DNA from: RGIG250 sp964540025
Lineage (GTDB): Bacteria; Bacillota; Negativicutes; Selenomonadales; Selenomonadaceae
Length of the DNA stretch: 64,000 nt
NCBI GenBank assembly: GCA_964540025.1
Contig: CAZIKQ010000003.1
Coordinates: forward strand, 32,941-96,940
Reading direction: 5' to 3'
Below, piece after piece: positions 28,304 through 38,309 of this stretch (the stretch's first letter is position 1; every line of letters begins with the position of its first letter). The position numbers were made by a program, and so were the translations under genes. Below the pieces are notes generated by a model, which worked only from the letters and a program-made list of their open reading frames with translations, made no database searches and was not told the DNA's origin.

Positions 28304-29410
28304 ATGAATAATCGCTGGTTAAAAAGGCTGAACTTTCCCCTGATTATTGCTACTTTGGGAATTATGATTATGAGTCTTGTGATAATTGGCAGTGCAACCC
28401 ATATTAACGATGATGGCGGTCAACGCTTCTGGTACGTTCAGCGCCAGGGAATATTTGCCATAATAAATATTGCCGTAGTACTTTTTCTTATTAACTTTGA
28501 TTACAAGATGTTGCAGCGTTATGGCAACGCTCTGTATATTATTAACCTGATACTTCTTTTAGCAGTTATGTTCTTCGGGCATTCTGCCCTGGGAGCGCAA
28601 AGATGGATTCAGATTGGCCCAATTAATTTACAGCCTTCTGAGTTCTCAAAGCTTCTTATTATAATTTCTTTGGCTTCAATGTTAGAGGACAAGATTGGAA
28701 AATTGGAGACGATTTATGACTTATTGCCGATTGCTGCATATGTGATGGTGCCTTTCCTATTGGTTTTGAAGCAGCCAGATTTAGGAACATCGTTGGTTTT
28801 TGTTGCTATTTTCCTCGGTATGATTTTTTCTGCAGGAGTCAATTTGAAGCTTCTGGGCGGATTATTTGGAGTAGGAATTGCCTTGATGCCGTTGCTTTGG
28901 CATTTGTTGAAGGACTATCAAAAAACGAGAATAATGGTATTTCTTGACCCCAATATCGATCCGCTTGGTTCTGGTTATCATATAATTCAATCAAAGATAG
29001 CAATTGGTTCAGGAATGCTGTTTGGTAAGGGCTTATTTGAAGGGACACAAAGTCAGCTAAATTTTTTACCGGAAAATCATACGGATTTTATTTTTGCAGT
29101 CGTTGGTGAAGAACTTGGATTTGTGGGTTGTTCGTTCTTGCTTTTATTGTATTTAGTTCTTTTATGGCAAGGAATAAAGACTGCCATTGAAGCCAGTGAT
29201 AATTTTGGTAAGTTATTGGCTGTCGGTATCAGCTCAATGCTTGCTTTTCATGTGCTTGTAAATGTTGGGATGACTTTGGGCATTATGCCGGTAACGGGAA
29301 TTCCTTTGCCTTTGATGAGCTATGGAATCAGCTCTTTAACGACAAATATCATGGCGATTGGACTGCTTTTAAATATTCAGATGCGCAAGCAACGATCAAT
29401 GTTCGACTAA
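28304..29410 (+). CDS. rodA: RodA/FtsW/SpoVE-family (SEDS) glycosyltransferase
   Basis: A 368-residue polytopic protein with about ten helices, including the SEDS features LGAQRWIQIGPINLQPSEFSKL (near residue 95), ALKQPDLGTSLVF-like KQPDLGTSLVF (with the catalytic Asp), and the C-terminal LPLMSYGISSLTTNI. SEDS proteins polymerise lipid II; the short length and lack of division genes favour RodA (elongation). No penicillin-binding partner is adjacent. GTG at 28292 and ATG at 28304 are both possible; GGGTG nine bases before the ATG favours 28304. Confidence 0.9.
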   Translation: MNNRWLKRLNFPLIIATLGIMIMSLVIIGSATHINDDGGQRFWYVQRQGIFAIINIAVVLFLINFDYKMLQRYGNALYIINLILLLAVMFFGHSALGAQRWIQIGPINLQPSEFSKLLIIISLASMLEDKIGKLETIYDLLPIAAYVMVPFLLVLKQPDLGTSLVFVAIFLGMIFSAGVNLKLLGGLFGVGIALMPLLWHLLKDYQKTRIMVFLDPNIDPLGSGYHIIQSKIAIGSGMLFGKGLFEGTQSQLNFLPENHTDFIFAVVGEELGFVGCSFLLLLYLVLLWQGIKTAIEASDNFGKLLAVGISSMLAFHVLVNVGMTLGIMPVTGIPLPLMSYGISSLTTNIMAIGLLLNIQMRKQRSMFD

Positions 29411-29440
29411 CTAATTAAAGGGAACGGAGGATTTGACAAA

Positions 29441-31300
29441 TTGTCAAAAGTAATAATACCCCCCGATATATTACAGTCAGTATCAAAACCAGGCAGATAC
29501 ACGGGCAATGAATGGAATCAAGTTGTAAAAGGACATGATACGGTAGAGTGTACATTTGCTTTATCGCTTCCTGATGTATACGAAGTTGGCATGTCTAATT
29601 TAGGCTTAAAAATCATTTATGAGGTCTTAAACAACAGAAAAGATACTGCAGCAGAGCGGGTATATGCTCCATGGATCGATATGGAAGAAAAAATGCGGGA
29701 AAGAAATATACCGCTATTTTCTCTGGAAACAAAAACGCCGGTAAAAGAGTTTGATTTTTTAGGCATTTCTTTACAATATGAAATGATTTATACCAACATA
29801 ATCAATATGTTGGACTTAGGCTCAATATCCATATGGAGTAAAGATAGGGACGATAATGAACCATTTATTGTCGGTGGTGGGCCCTGTGTGTATAATGCAG
29901 AACCTTTGGCTGATTTCTTTGACTTCTTCATTGTGGGGGAAGGGGAAGAAGTAATCGGTGAAATAGTTGAGGCATTTATTAAATGGAAAAATGCGGACAA
30001 ACCCAATGGAAGAACTGGGTTCTTGAAGATAGCGGCTTCTATCCCAGGAGTATATGTACCGTCCTTGTATATTGAAAAAAGGGATGAAAATGATAATTTT
30101 GTTTCATTGAAGCCGGTTGACGCTACTGTTCCCGCAGTAGTAATCAAGCGGGTAATAGCTGATATAGATTCTGTTGAGTTTCTTGAAAAACCAGTTGTTC
30201 CATATCTTGATATTGTCCATAACAGAATAATGCTGGAGCTTTTCAGAGGCTGTACAAGAGGCTGCCGTTTTTGTCAGGCTGGAATCGCGTACAGACCGGT
30301 TAGAGAACGGAGTATGGATCGGTTAAGAAAGCTTGCCAGAAAACTTGTGGATACCACCGGCTACAGTGAAATGTCCCTGACTTCATTGAGCTCGGCTGAC
30401 TATTCTTGTCTTCGCCCTTTGGTGGAGGAGTTTATTGCTACTCTGGGAAAGGAAAAAATTAGTTTCTCGTTGCCATCTTTACGCATTGACAGTTTTTCTG
30501 TAGATTTGGCTGAAAAGCTTCAGAATGTAAGAAAAAGCAGTCTCACGTTTGCTCCGGAGGCTGGAACCCAACGTTTGCGCAATGTAATAAACAAAGGTGT
30601 GACAGAGGATGACCTGATTAATTCTCTGTCTGCCGCCTATCATCAGGGTTGGAAAAGTATCAAATTATATTTTATGATTGGACTGCCAACCGAAACAGAT
30701 GAGGATATTATCGGAATTGCAAGGCTGGCGAAAAGAGCTGTTGATCTTTATCAAGAGATTAGGGGACGTAGAGGTGTCAAAGTAACTATAAGTGTCTCTT
30801 GTTTTGTCCCCAAGCCTTTTACGCCGTTCCAGTGGTTTGGCCAGAACACCATGGAGGAGTTTCACAGAAAGCAGCAGCTCCTTAAAGAACACATTAACGA
30901 TAAGTCTATACGATATACATATCATGAGGCCAAGGTCAGTTTGCTTGAGGGAGTTTTAGCCCGTGGAGACAGAAAGCTGTCAAATTTGCTTATTGAGGCA
31001 TGGAAAGCAGGTGCCAAATTTGACGGATGGACTGAACTGTTTAATTATGATGCCTGGGTGAAAGCTTTTTCTGTAACAGGAATAGATGCCCATGAATATA
31101 ACACAAGAACCCGCAATTTCGATGAACCGTTACCGTGGGAGCATACTACTCCTGGAGTCGATAAGTCTTTCCTCCTGCGGGAGTACAATAAAGCGATTGA
31201 AGAAAGATTAACGGGAGATTGCCGACGCGGTCCGTGTAATGGGTGTGGTATATGTCCGAACCTTGGCGTTCAGGTCGTTGATTGGGGTGAACAGAAATGA
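29441..31300 (+). CDS. TIGR03960-type B12-binding-like radical SAM protein
   Basis: A 619-residue protein with an N-terminal cobalamin-binding-like domain and a radical SAM domain with FRGCTRGCRFCQAG (CX3CX2C, about residue 270). Near the C-terminus is a second Cys-rich segment (GDCRRGPCNGCGICPN). This family is nearly always followed, as here, by the TIGR03936 gene (4-base overlap) and then rng. Its substrate is unknown; the linkage suggests modification of tRNA, rRNA or a ribosome-associated protein. The start TTG has GGAGG ten bases upstream. Confidence 0.92.
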   Translation: MSKVIIPPDILQSVSKPGRYTGNEWNQVVKGHDTVECTFALSLPDVYEVGMSNLGLKIIYEVLNNRKDTAAERVYAPWIDMEEKMRERNIPLFSLETKTPVKEFDFLGISLQYEMIYTNIINMLDLGSISIWSKDRDDNEPFIVGGGPCVYNAEPLADFFDFFIVGEGEEVIGEIVEAFIKWKNADKPNGRTGFLKIAASIPGVYVPSLYIEKRDENDNFVSLKPVDATVPAVVIKRVIADIDSVEFLEKPVVPYLDIVHNRIMLELFRGCTRGCRFCQAGIAYRPVRERSMDRLRKLARKLVDTTGYSEMSLTSLSSADYSCLRPLVEEFIATLGKEKISFSLPSLRIDSFSVDLAEKLQNVRKSSLTFAPEAGTQRLRNVINKGVTEDDLINSLSAAYHQGWKSIKLYFMIGLPTETDEDIIGIARLAKRAVDLYQEIRGRRGVKVTISVSCFVPKPFTPFQWFGQNTMEEFHRKQQLLKEHINDKSIRYTYHEAKVSLLEGVLARGDRKLSNLLIEAWKAGAKFDGWTELFNYDAWVKAFSVTGIDAHEYNTRTRNFDEPLPWEHTTPGVDKSFLLREYNKAIEERLTGDCRRGPCNGCGICPNLGVQVVDWGEQK

Positions 31301-31989
31301 TTAAATACCGGATGGTCTTCACAAAAGGTGAGGAGCTCCGTTTTATCTCTCATCTCGATTATGCAGAGGTTATTCGAAGGGCTATCCTCAGGGCTAAACT
31401 TCCGGTTAATTATTCTGAAGGATTCAACCCGCATATGAAAATGACTTTCCTTGCGGCGCTTGCGCTGGGAGTTACAAGTGATGCAGAATATATGGATGTG
31501 GAGCTAACGAAAGAGCTGGCTACAAAAGAAATAATGGAGCGGCTAAGCCCTCAGCTTCCCACCGGTATAGAGTTATTAAATTTGAAAAAGATTGACCTAA
31601 ACTGTCCAACCAGAAAAGCCCAACCGGATATGGCCGTCTACCAGATTGAAGTTCCACTGGACTATAAAGAAAATGAATCTGAAATGGTTTATGAATCATT
31701 TAGGCAATTTGACAATGAGCAGAAAACTGTATACCATCGCATTACTCCAAAAAAACACCAGGTTTTTGATGTAAAACAGTATTTGTCCAAGCCAATAGAA
31801 TACGAGATACATGGACAATGCTTAAGGATGTTAATAAACATCAGAATCACTTCTGGGGGCAGTGTTAAGGCAAGTGAAATTCTGCAATTACTAAAGGATG
31901 ATTTTCAGTTGCCAATTGAAAAAGAAAATGCCTTGATCCATCGCAAATCAGTACTTTATAAGAATCGTTCCTTGATTGATTGGGTATGA
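31297..31989 (+). CDS. TIGR03936-family radical SAM-associated protein (DUF2344)
   Basis: A 230-residue protein without Cys cluster motif. The conserved start RMVFTKGEELRFISHLDYAE and the following INYSEGFNPHMKM-like VNYSEGFNPHMKM identify DUF2344. In some lineages the domain is fused to the C-terminus of the radical SAM partner, so the two likely act as a complex. The ATG overlaps the previous gene by ATGA. rng follows one base after the stop. Confidence 0.92.
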   Translation: MIKYRMVFTKGEELRFISHLDYAEVIRRAILRAKLPVNYSEGFNPHMKMTFLAALALGVTSDAEYMDVELTKELATKEIMERLSPQLPTGIELLNLKKIDLNCPTRKAQPDMAVYQIEVPLDYKENESEMVYESFRQFDNEQKTVYHRITPKKHQVFDVKQYLSKPIEYEIHGQCLRMLINIRITSGGSVKASEILQLLKDDFQLPIEKENALIHRKSVLYKNRSLIDWV

Positions 31990-31990
31990 A

Positions 31991-33442
31991 ATGAAAAGGG
32001 TAATAATTGACTCAATGCCCGAGGAAACAAGGGTAGCAGTTATAGCTGATGGTTTTTTGGTAAATCTTGATGTAGAACGTTCTACACTTTCTCCGCTGGT
32101 TGGAAACATCTATAAAGGAAGAATTCAGAATGTTTTGCCTGGAATGTCTGCCGCATTTGTTGATATAGGCCTGGGTAAAAATTCATTCCTTTACATTGGT
32201 AATGGCGAATTGCCTGAATCTGTCAGGCATATGTCAGCCAATGATAAATTCCATATTGGACAGGATATAATTCTCCAAATTGAAAAGGATGCTTCAGGCA
32301 GTAAAGGGCCAAAGGGCACCATGCGTATAACATTACCTGGTCATTCACTTGTTCTTTTGCCAACCTCTGATTATATCGGTATATCCCATAGAATAAAGGA
32401 TGAGGCCACTCGTTCCCGCTTAAAATCAATAGCGGAAGAGAATCTGCCCCAAAACATGGGGCTCATCATAAGAACTTCAGCAGCCCTTCAGTCGGATGAT
32501 TTTTTTATCGATGAATTATCTAAGCTTGTGCAACTGTGGAAAACGATATGTACACAGTACAAAGTTATGAGCGGCCCTGCATTAGTATATAGAGATGCAG
32601 ATATAGTTGTACGGGTAATAAGAGATGTCATTGATGAGGACATTGATGAAATTATTACCAATGACAGGGAGTGTTATTTAAGGTTAAAGGGCCTGCTGGA
32701 TTCCATTGCTCCCGAAAAAAAACACCTCCTTTCTCTTTATGGAAATAGGCGTCAAATTTTTGATGAGTATGGATTGGAAGAGGAAATCAGCCGCATATAT
32801 TCAAGGAATATTTCCTTAAAATCTGGAGCAGAAATAGTTATTGACAGAACCGAAGCCATGACGGTTATAGATGTCAATAGCGGCAAAAATGTTGGAAACG
32901 GTTTATCGTTGGAAGATACACTGTTGCGGGTTAATCTTGAAGCGGCGGAAGAAATTGTCCGGCAGCTTAGTCTCCGCGATATCGGCGGCATTATTGTCGT
33001 TGATTTTATCGATATGGAATCAAAAGCCAATAATGATATGCTTTTGGATAGACTGCGCCAATTGGCGGACAAAGACCGAGTAAAAACCACCATAGTTGGA
33101 ATGACGAATCTCGGCCTGGTGGAAATAACCCGGAAAAAATCCCGCAGAAATTTTGCCCGGACCAATTATTCTGATTGTCCCTGCTGTGGAGGAACGGGTC
33201 AGGTATTTTCCCCTGTTACCGTTGGCATAAATATCAGCAGGGATATACGCTCCGCTGAAAAGGTCAGTCACGCTGACTTTGGATATGAGGTTGAGGTGCA
33301 TGATACTGTAGCGCCTGTCTTGACAAAAACAGGAATGCTGAATGATTTAGCTCGTGAGCTTCATACAAAAATAAAACAATCGTCAACGGGGGCTATACAT
33401 CCATCCCGGTATGCAATTTCCAGATTAAATAATAAAGAATAG
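31991..33442 (+). CDS. rng: Ribonuclease G/E family endoribonuclease
   Basis: A 483-residue Rne/Rng protein: N-terminal S1 domain (residues about 35-125, LVGNIYKGRIQNVLPGMSAAFVD), RNase H-like and DNase I-like catalytic region with TVIDVNSGKN carrying the metal-binding Asp, and the Zn-link pair in CPCCGGTG. RNase G processes 16S rRNA 5' ends and decays mRNA. The length matches RNase G rather than RNase E. The ATG at 31991 lies immediately after the previous stop; no separate ribosome site, so translation is probably coupled. In many Negativicutes rplU and rpmA follow; here an FHA gene does. Confidence 0.93.
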   Translation: MKRVIIDSMPEETRVAVIADGFLVNLDVERSTLSPLVGNIYKGRIQNVLPGMSAAFVDIGLGKNSFLYIGNGELPESVRHMSANDKFHIGQDIILQIEKDASGSKGPKGTMRITLPGHSLVLLPTSDYIGISHRIKDEATRSRLKSIAEENLPQNMGLIIRTSAALQSDDFFIDELSKLVQLWKTICTQYKVMSGPALVYRDADIVVRVIRDVIDEDIDEIITNDRECYLRLKGLLDSIAPEKKHLLSLYGNRRQIFDEYGLEEEISRIYSRNISLKSGAEIVIDRTEAMTVIDVNSGKNVGNGLSLEDTLLRVNLEAAEEIVRQLSLRDIGGIIVVDFIDMESKANNDMLLDRLRQLADKDRVKTTIVGMTNLGLVEITRKKSRRNFARTNYSDCPCCGGTGQVFSPVTVGINISRDIRSAEKVSHADFGYEVEVHDTVAPVLTKTGMLNDLARELHTKIKQSSTGAIHPSRYAISRLNNKE

Positions 33443-33459
33443 CGGTATTGGTGATTTAC

Positions 33460-34194
33460 ATGAAACTGTTTTCCCGTGCATTAAATCCAGGTGCTATTTT
33501 AAAACGGAGAGCAGCACTTTCTGAAGGAAAAATAAATAATGCTCTCTTCGTAGAGCTAAAACGGAGAAGAAAAAAGGGGGTTCTTGGGACAAGAGTCCCC
33601 AATAATTATACAGTTAATCTCTCTCCTGATGATTATCGTATTTTTGCAACGAGAAAAACCATTGATGAGCTATCATTATTTGTTAAGAAACAGGTTATCT
33701 GTTTAGATATTTTCATTGAAGATAAATTGGCGATTACCATAAAGGGCGATGCACGTATCCCAAACGGGAAATGTAAAGTCAGCTCTTTATATGCTGAGGA
33801 AAAAAAGTCTGTCCTTGCTGTATCTACCGACACCGTAGTGGTCGACAAATCCGATTATACTTTACCGATAGCCCATCACAGTAAACAGGATATAGCTTGT
33901 TTACATATTTCCGCAAATGAAGGTAAAGTGTGGTATTTAGGCGAAGATAAAGTATACATTGGACGACAGGAAAAAAATGATATCTTTCTTGAGGATAATA
34001 CGATTTCCCGACTGCACGGATACATTGCCTATGAGAATCACCGTCATGTTATATATGATGCCGACAGTTTGAATGGCATATATGTTAATGGCAGCAGAAT
34101 ACAGAGTCAGTATCTTTGTATTGGGGATGAAATTTTGCTTGGACAGACAAAGCTGATATATGATATAAAGGATCAATTGGAAAATAAGTATTAA
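33460..34194 (+). CDS. FhaA-like protein (DUF3662 plus FHA domain)
   Basis: A 244-residue protein with an N-terminal DUF3662-type domain (FSRALNPGAILKRRAA; VPNNYTVNLSPDDY) and a C-terminal FHA domain (IGRQEKNDIFLEDNTISRLH, then DADSLNGIYVNG). FHA domains bind phosphothreonine. The gene stands directly before a PP2C phosphatase and a PASTA kinase, so this is probably the kinase's reader protein in cell-wall signalling, as FhaA is in Actinobacteria. The ATG at 33460 has GGTGAT upstream. Confidence 0.88.
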   Translation: MKLFSRALNPGAILKRRAALSEGKINNALFVELKRRRKKGVLGTRVPNNYTVNLSPDDYRIFATRKTIDELSLFVKKQVICLDIFIEDKLAITIKGDARIPNGKCKVSSLYAEEKKSVLAVSTDTVVVDKSDYTLPIAHHSKQDIACLHISANEGKVWYLGEDKVYIGRQEKNDIFLEDNTISRLHGYIAYENHRHVIYDADSLNGIYVNGSRIQSQYLCIGDEILLGQTKLIYDIKDQLENKY

Positions 34195-34218
34195 CATAAA
34201 TAGGAGGTGACACAAAAA

Positions 34219-34962
34219 TTGAGTGGAAAAGAAAAGGAAAGGAAGAGTAACCTGATTTGGTCAGCTTATACTGATATTGGACCATTTCGTAAGGAGAACG
34301 AGGATAGTTTTGCTATTGTATCCCCAGCGACGTTCGTTATAGCTGACGGGATGGGAGGATATGCAGCCGGGGAGATAGCGAGCCGAATTTTAACTGATAC
34401 AGCAGCGGAACTGTTGACAGGAGCGGAAAATATTACCGAATTATCTTTGAAGCACGTTATTACAAAAGCAAACCGTAAAATTGTAGAAGAGGCAGTCAAT
34501 AGTCCAGAAAAACAGGGAATGGGAACAACGGCAACTTTGTGTCACATAAAAGAGAATGTTGTTTGTTGGGCTCATGTTGGCGACAGCAAGCTGTATCATA
34601 TTCACAAGGATAGTATCATACAAATTACGAAAGATCATACATATGCAAATCTGCTTGTTGATAGAGGACAAGCGGCCTTTAACGAAGCATATTTGGATAA
34701 CAGCGCTAATATGCTGACGAGAGCTGTGGGGGTTGAGGATATTATTTTCTCTGATTCCGGCAGCTTTGGTGTAGAGTCGGGCGACAAGCTGATTCTTTGC
34801 ACAGATGGACTTAGTGGAACATTATCTGAGAATACTATGTTTAAACTATTACATGATTCACCCATTGAGAGCAGTGCCAATAAATTGGTTAAGGCGGCAA
34901 TTGATTGTGGAACACGGGACAATGTTACAGCAATAGTTGTAGAAGTTTTGGAACACTGCTGA
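34219..34962 (+). CDS. prpC: PP2C-type Ser/Thr protein phosphatase
   Basis: A 247-residue PP2C phosphatase: metal-binding VIADGMGGYAAGE, VGDSKLYHI, and the C-terminal CTDGLSG and RDNVTAIVVE. It removes phosphates placed by the neighbouring kinase. AGGAGGTGA at 34202-34210 fixes the start at the TTG at 34219, not the GTG within that site. PrpC-PrkC pairs are a standard Firmicute arrangement. Confidence 0.93.
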   Translation: MSGKEKERKSNLIWSAYTDIGPFRKENEDSFAIVSPATFVIADGMGGYAAGEIASRILTDTAAELLTGAENITELSLKHVITKANRKIVEEAVNSPEKQGMGTTATLCHIKENVVCWAHVGDSKLYHIHKDSIIQITKDHTYANLLVDRGQAAFNEAYLDNSANMLTRAVGVEDIIFSDSGSFGVESGDKLILCTDGLSGTLSENTMFKLLHDSPIESSANKLVKAAIDCGTRDNVTAIVVEVLEHC

Positions 34963-34980
34963 TTAAAGGGAGCAGTAGAA

Positions 34981-36687
34981 ATGAAAGACATGTTACAAAA
35001 AGAGGATACGATAGTTGACGGCAGGTATAAAATACTTGAACGTGTCGGCGGAGGTGGAATGGCTGAGGTCTACCGAGCCAGAGACATGGTGTTGAATCGT
35101 GTTGTTGCCATAAAAATACTGCGCGAATCAATGGCTTCTGATTCTGATTTCATCGAAAGATTTAATAAGGAGGCACAGAGAGCCGCCGGTTTGTCACACC
35201 CTAATATTGTCCGGATCTATGATGTAGGTGATAAAGAGCAACTTCACTACATTGTCATGGAATACGTTTCCAGAGAAACGCTTAAGAATAAGCTTCAGGC
35301 CTGTAAAAATCTTAGTGTAAGGGAATCATTGAGGGTAGTGAAAGACATAGCCAGAGCTTTGGCCCACGCCCATTCAAATAATATCATCCACTGTGATATT
35401 AAACCCCATAACATTTTGGTCGCCCCCGATGGTCAGGTAAAAGTGGCTGATTTTGGTATTGCCAGGGCTATAAGCTCTAATACAATGTCTTTTTCAAGTG
35501 ATATCGTCGGTTCTGTACATTACTTTTCCCCTGAACAGGCCCAAGGGCTTACTATAACTCCAAAATCGGATATTTATTCGCTTGGCGTGGTCTTCTACGA
35601 ACTTTTGACTGGAAAACTGCCCTTTACCGGAGAAACTTCCATAAGCATTGCGATGAAACATTTGGAAGAGGAGATGCCCTCGATTCGAAAGGATAATCCT
35701 GATGTTCCTGCAAAAGTTGAAGCAATTGTGGCTCATACCTTGGAGAAAGAGGTTGATCGCAGGCCGGATGCAAACGAGCTAATTGAAATGATCAATAAGG
35801 TGGAGAATGAACTATATAGCAGCAATGAGGATGATTTAGATGATGTTACCCGTGTGCTTTCAAAAGTTGATGCCGAGCTTCTCGCAAAAGGCAATCCTGA
35901 GCATGACAGTAGTGATGCAGGCAGGCTGTTTTACCAGAAGCTTGCTATTGTTGCCGTTATCCTCTTTCTCTTAGTTGGCGGTTTTTTTTCAGGGACTTAT
36001 ATTATGCTCGGAAAGTTTTGGGTAGTTGCCGAAGTTGACGTTCCAAATGTTATAGGTAAGCAAATTGAAGATGCCAGGAGAATTATTGAGGGTGAAAAAT
36101 TACGGGTCACCGTAAAAAAAGTATTCAACACTGATAAGAAAGCTGGTGAAGTGTTGTTTCAAGAGCCGGAAGCCGGAAAGCGTGTTAAGGAAGAAAGAAA
36201 TATTATTTTAACTGTTTCAGAAGGCGGCGAAATGGTAGAAATACCTGATGTTGTTGGTTTATCACGGAGAGATGCCCAAATCAAACTTCAAAAAGTTGGC
36301 TTGAAAACAGGTAATATATATGAAAAGACGCATAATGGTGAGGCCGGGAATGTGCTTGAACAGGAGCCAAAAGCCAAAACTCAGCATGTTAAGGGATCAA
36401 AGGTGGATTTGACAATTAGTAAACCGGAAATAAAAACTGTTAGGGTCCCAAAAATAATTGGGCAAATGTTTGACACTGCCGAGGCTGCCATCTCCAGTCA
36501 AAATCTTAAATTAGGTACGGTTGTCGAAAAGGAGAGTAAAAACAAACCAGGTCTAATTATTTCTCAGGATCCGCCCAGCGGAAAAGAGGTACCAGCGGGT
36601 ACAGCGGTAAATATAGTCGTGGCCAAACAAGCAAAGACTGCCACCAGCAATCCAAACTTGAAGGATAAAGATGGGAAAAAGAAATAA
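34981..36687 (+). CDS. prkC: PASTA-domain serine/threonine protein kinase (PrkC/PknB type)
   Basis: A 568-residue membrane kinase. Kinase domain residues about 15-275: GGGGMAEVYRA (Gly loop), VAIKIL (Lys), HCDIKPHNIL, DFGIA, SPEQA. One membrane helix at about 318-340, then three extracellular PASTA repeats beginning VPNVIGKQ, IPDVVGLS and VPKIIGQM. PASTA domains sense muropeptides or lipid II. The catalytic loop has His-Cys-Asp rather than His-Arg-Asp, so it is a non-RD kinase. It lies between prpC and rsgA, as in Bacillus. Confidence 0.95.
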   Translation: MKDMLQKEDTIVDGRYKILERVGGGGMAEVYRARDMVLNRVVAIKILRESMASDSDFIERFNKEAQRAAGLSHPNIVRIYDVGDKEQLHYIVMEYVSRETLKNKLQACKNLSVRESLRVVKDIARALAHAHSNNIIHCDIKPHNILVAPDGQVKVADFGIARAISSNTMSFSSDIVGSVHYFSPEQAQGLTITPKSDIYSLGVVFYELLTGKLPFTGETSISIAMKHLEEEMPSIRKDNPDVPAKVEAIVAHTLEKEVDRRPDANELIEMINKVENELYSSNEDDLDDVTRVLSKVDAELLAKGNPEHDSSDAGRLFYQKLAIVAVILFLLVGGFFSGTYIMLGKFWVVAEVDVPNVIGKQIEDARRIIEGEKLRVTVKKVFNTDKKAGEVLFQEPEAGKRVKEERNIILTVSEGGEMVEIPDVVGLSRRDAQIKLQKVGLKTGNIYEKTHNGEAGNVLEQEPKAKTQHVKGSKVDLTISKPEIKTVRVPKIIGQMFDTAEAAISSQNLKLGTVVEKESKNKPGLIISQDPPSGKEVPAGTAVNIVVAKQAKTATSNPNLKDKDGKKK

Positions 36688-37642
36688 TGAAGCTATGACG
36701 AGTCTGACAGGTACCGTTATTCGCACTCAGAACAGTTTTTATTACATTGTTCCACAATTGGATGAGGAAAGATTCGATATAACAGCAAATCCCATATCAT
36801 GTAAATTAAGGGGAATATTTAAGAAAAGTAAAGAAGTTGTAACCATCGGAGACAGGGTAGAGTACACTCTTTTGTCTGATGGAACTGGTATAATAGAAAC
36901 ACTTTTACCGCGAAAAAGTCTCATGAAGCGTCCTTTAGTTGCAAATGTTGATCAGGCGTTTTTGATTTTTGCGGCCAAGAATCCGGATCCACATCCATTA
37001 CTTATTGACAGATTTCTCGTTCTGGCAGAATGGTCGGGCATAGAAAGGATAACGCTCTGCTTTAATAAGGTCGATTTGGTTCACGAGGAAAGTCTTTTAC
37101 AAATTCAGAAAAAATACCAGTCAATTGGTTATAATGTTCTGTTAATTTCTGCTGTTGAAGAAAAAAATATTGCAAAGCTTAGGGAAATGCTGGCAAATTC
37201 CATATCTGTTTTTGCCGGTCCTTCAGGAGTTGGTAAATCATCACTTGGCAATGCAATAGATGGTAATTTGGCGTTGGTTACAGGAAATCTTAGCAATAAA
37301 ATACAACGAGGAAAGCACACTACCAGGTTGGCGCGCCTTTTGCCGATCAGTGCAGGGGGATATATTGTAGACACTCCTGGATTTAGCTCCCTTGATCTCA
37401 CAGAGATAAAACCGGAAGAGCTGGCAAATTATTTCCCAGAATTTCAAGAATATATTAGTAACTGTCGATACAGAGGCTGCCTTCATCAACATGAGCGAGC
37501 TATTGATTGTGGCGTAAAAATGGCGGTGGAGTCAGGGAATATTGACGAAACTCGTTACTCATCGTATTTATCAATTTTAAGAGATATTAGCGAGCAGCGG
37601 GAAAGAATAAAAAAGTATAAGGGGAGGAAAAACAATGGCTGA
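36671..37642 (+). CDS. rsgA: Ribosome small-subunit-dependent GTPase RsgA
   Basis: A 323-residue circularly permuted GTPase: OB domain, then G4 (NKVD) before G1 (GPSGVGKSS) and G3 (DTPGF), and the C-terminal zinc site [16 protein letters not shown]. RsgA checks the decoding centre in late 30S assembly. The ATG at 36671 overlaps the kinase gene by 17 bases and has AAGGA five bases upstream. In Bacillus RsgA is a substrate of PrkC. Confidence 0.95.
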   Translation: MGKRNNEAMTSLTGTVIRTQNSFYYIVPQLDEERFDITANPISCKLRGIFKKSKEVVTIGDRVEYTLLSDGTGIIETLLPRKSLMKRPLVANVDQAFLIFAAKNPDPHPLLIDRFLVLAEWSGIERITLCFNKVDLVHEESLLQIQKKYQSIGYNVLLISAVEEKNIAKLREMLANSISVFAGPSGVGKSSLGNAIDGNLALVTGNLSNKIQRGKHTTRLARLLPISAGGYIVDTPGFSSLDLTEIKPEELANYFPEFQEYISNCRYRGCLHQHERAIDCGVKMAVESGNIDETRYSSYLSILRDISEQRERIKKYKGRKNNG

Positions 37643-38294
37643 GGATAATAAAAAAGTAAAGATTGCCCCATCGATACTGTCGGCAGACTTTGCCAATCTG
37701 GGAAGAGATGTAAAACGAGTTGATGATAGTGGGGCTGAATATATTCATATCGATGTAATGGACGGCAGTTTTGTACCGAATATTACAATTGGCTCCGGTG
37801 TTGTTAAATGCTTGCGTAAGATTACTGACAAAGTATTTGATGTCCACTTGATGGTCAATCATCCTGAAAATCAGATTGATGCTTTTGCCGCAGCCGGAGC
37901 TGACATAATAACGTTTCATATTGAAGCTGCAGTGCATGTTCATCGCACAGTCCAGGCAATTCATGATTTGGGTAAGAGAGCAGGAGTTTCTCTCAATCCT
38001 TCAACTCCCTTGTCATCTGTTGAAGAACTTATAAACGATGTGGACTTAATTCTTATAATGACCGTAAATCCAGGATACGGCGGGCAAAAATTTATTCCGT
38101 CCATGATTGATAAAATTAGACGACTTCGTAAAATGATTGACGAGAAAAAAAGTCATGCAGAAATAGAAATCGACGGTGGGATAAAACCGGATACCGCAAA
38201 GCTGGTTGTTGATGCCGGCGCCGATGTGCTTGTTGCCGGCTCATATATATATGGCGCTGCTGATATTGCCGCGGCGATTGAATCCTTGCGTTGA
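37635..38294 (+). CDS. rpe: Ribulose-phosphate 3-epimerase
   Basis: A 219-residue TIM barrel: [27 protein letters not shown] (metal-binding His and Asp), [22 protein letters not shown] and [11 protein letters not shown]. It interconverts ribulose 5-phosphate and xylulose 5-phosphate. AGGGGAGG stands before the ATG; the gene overlaps rsgA by 8 bases. The rsgA-rpe order is shared with Bacillus. Confidence 0.97.
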   Translation: MAEDNKKVKIAPSILSADFANLGRDVKRVDDSGAEYIHIDVMDGSFVPNITIGSGVVKCLRKITDKVFDVHLMVNHPENQIDAFAAAGADIITFHIEAAVHVHRTVQAIHDLGKRAGVSLNPSTPLSSVEELINDVDLILIMTVNPGYGGQKFIPSMIDKIRRLRKMIDEKKSHAEIEIDGGIKPDTAKLVVDAGADVLVAGSYIYGAADIAAAIESLR

Positions 38295-38309
38295 AAGAAG
38301 GTGCAATAA

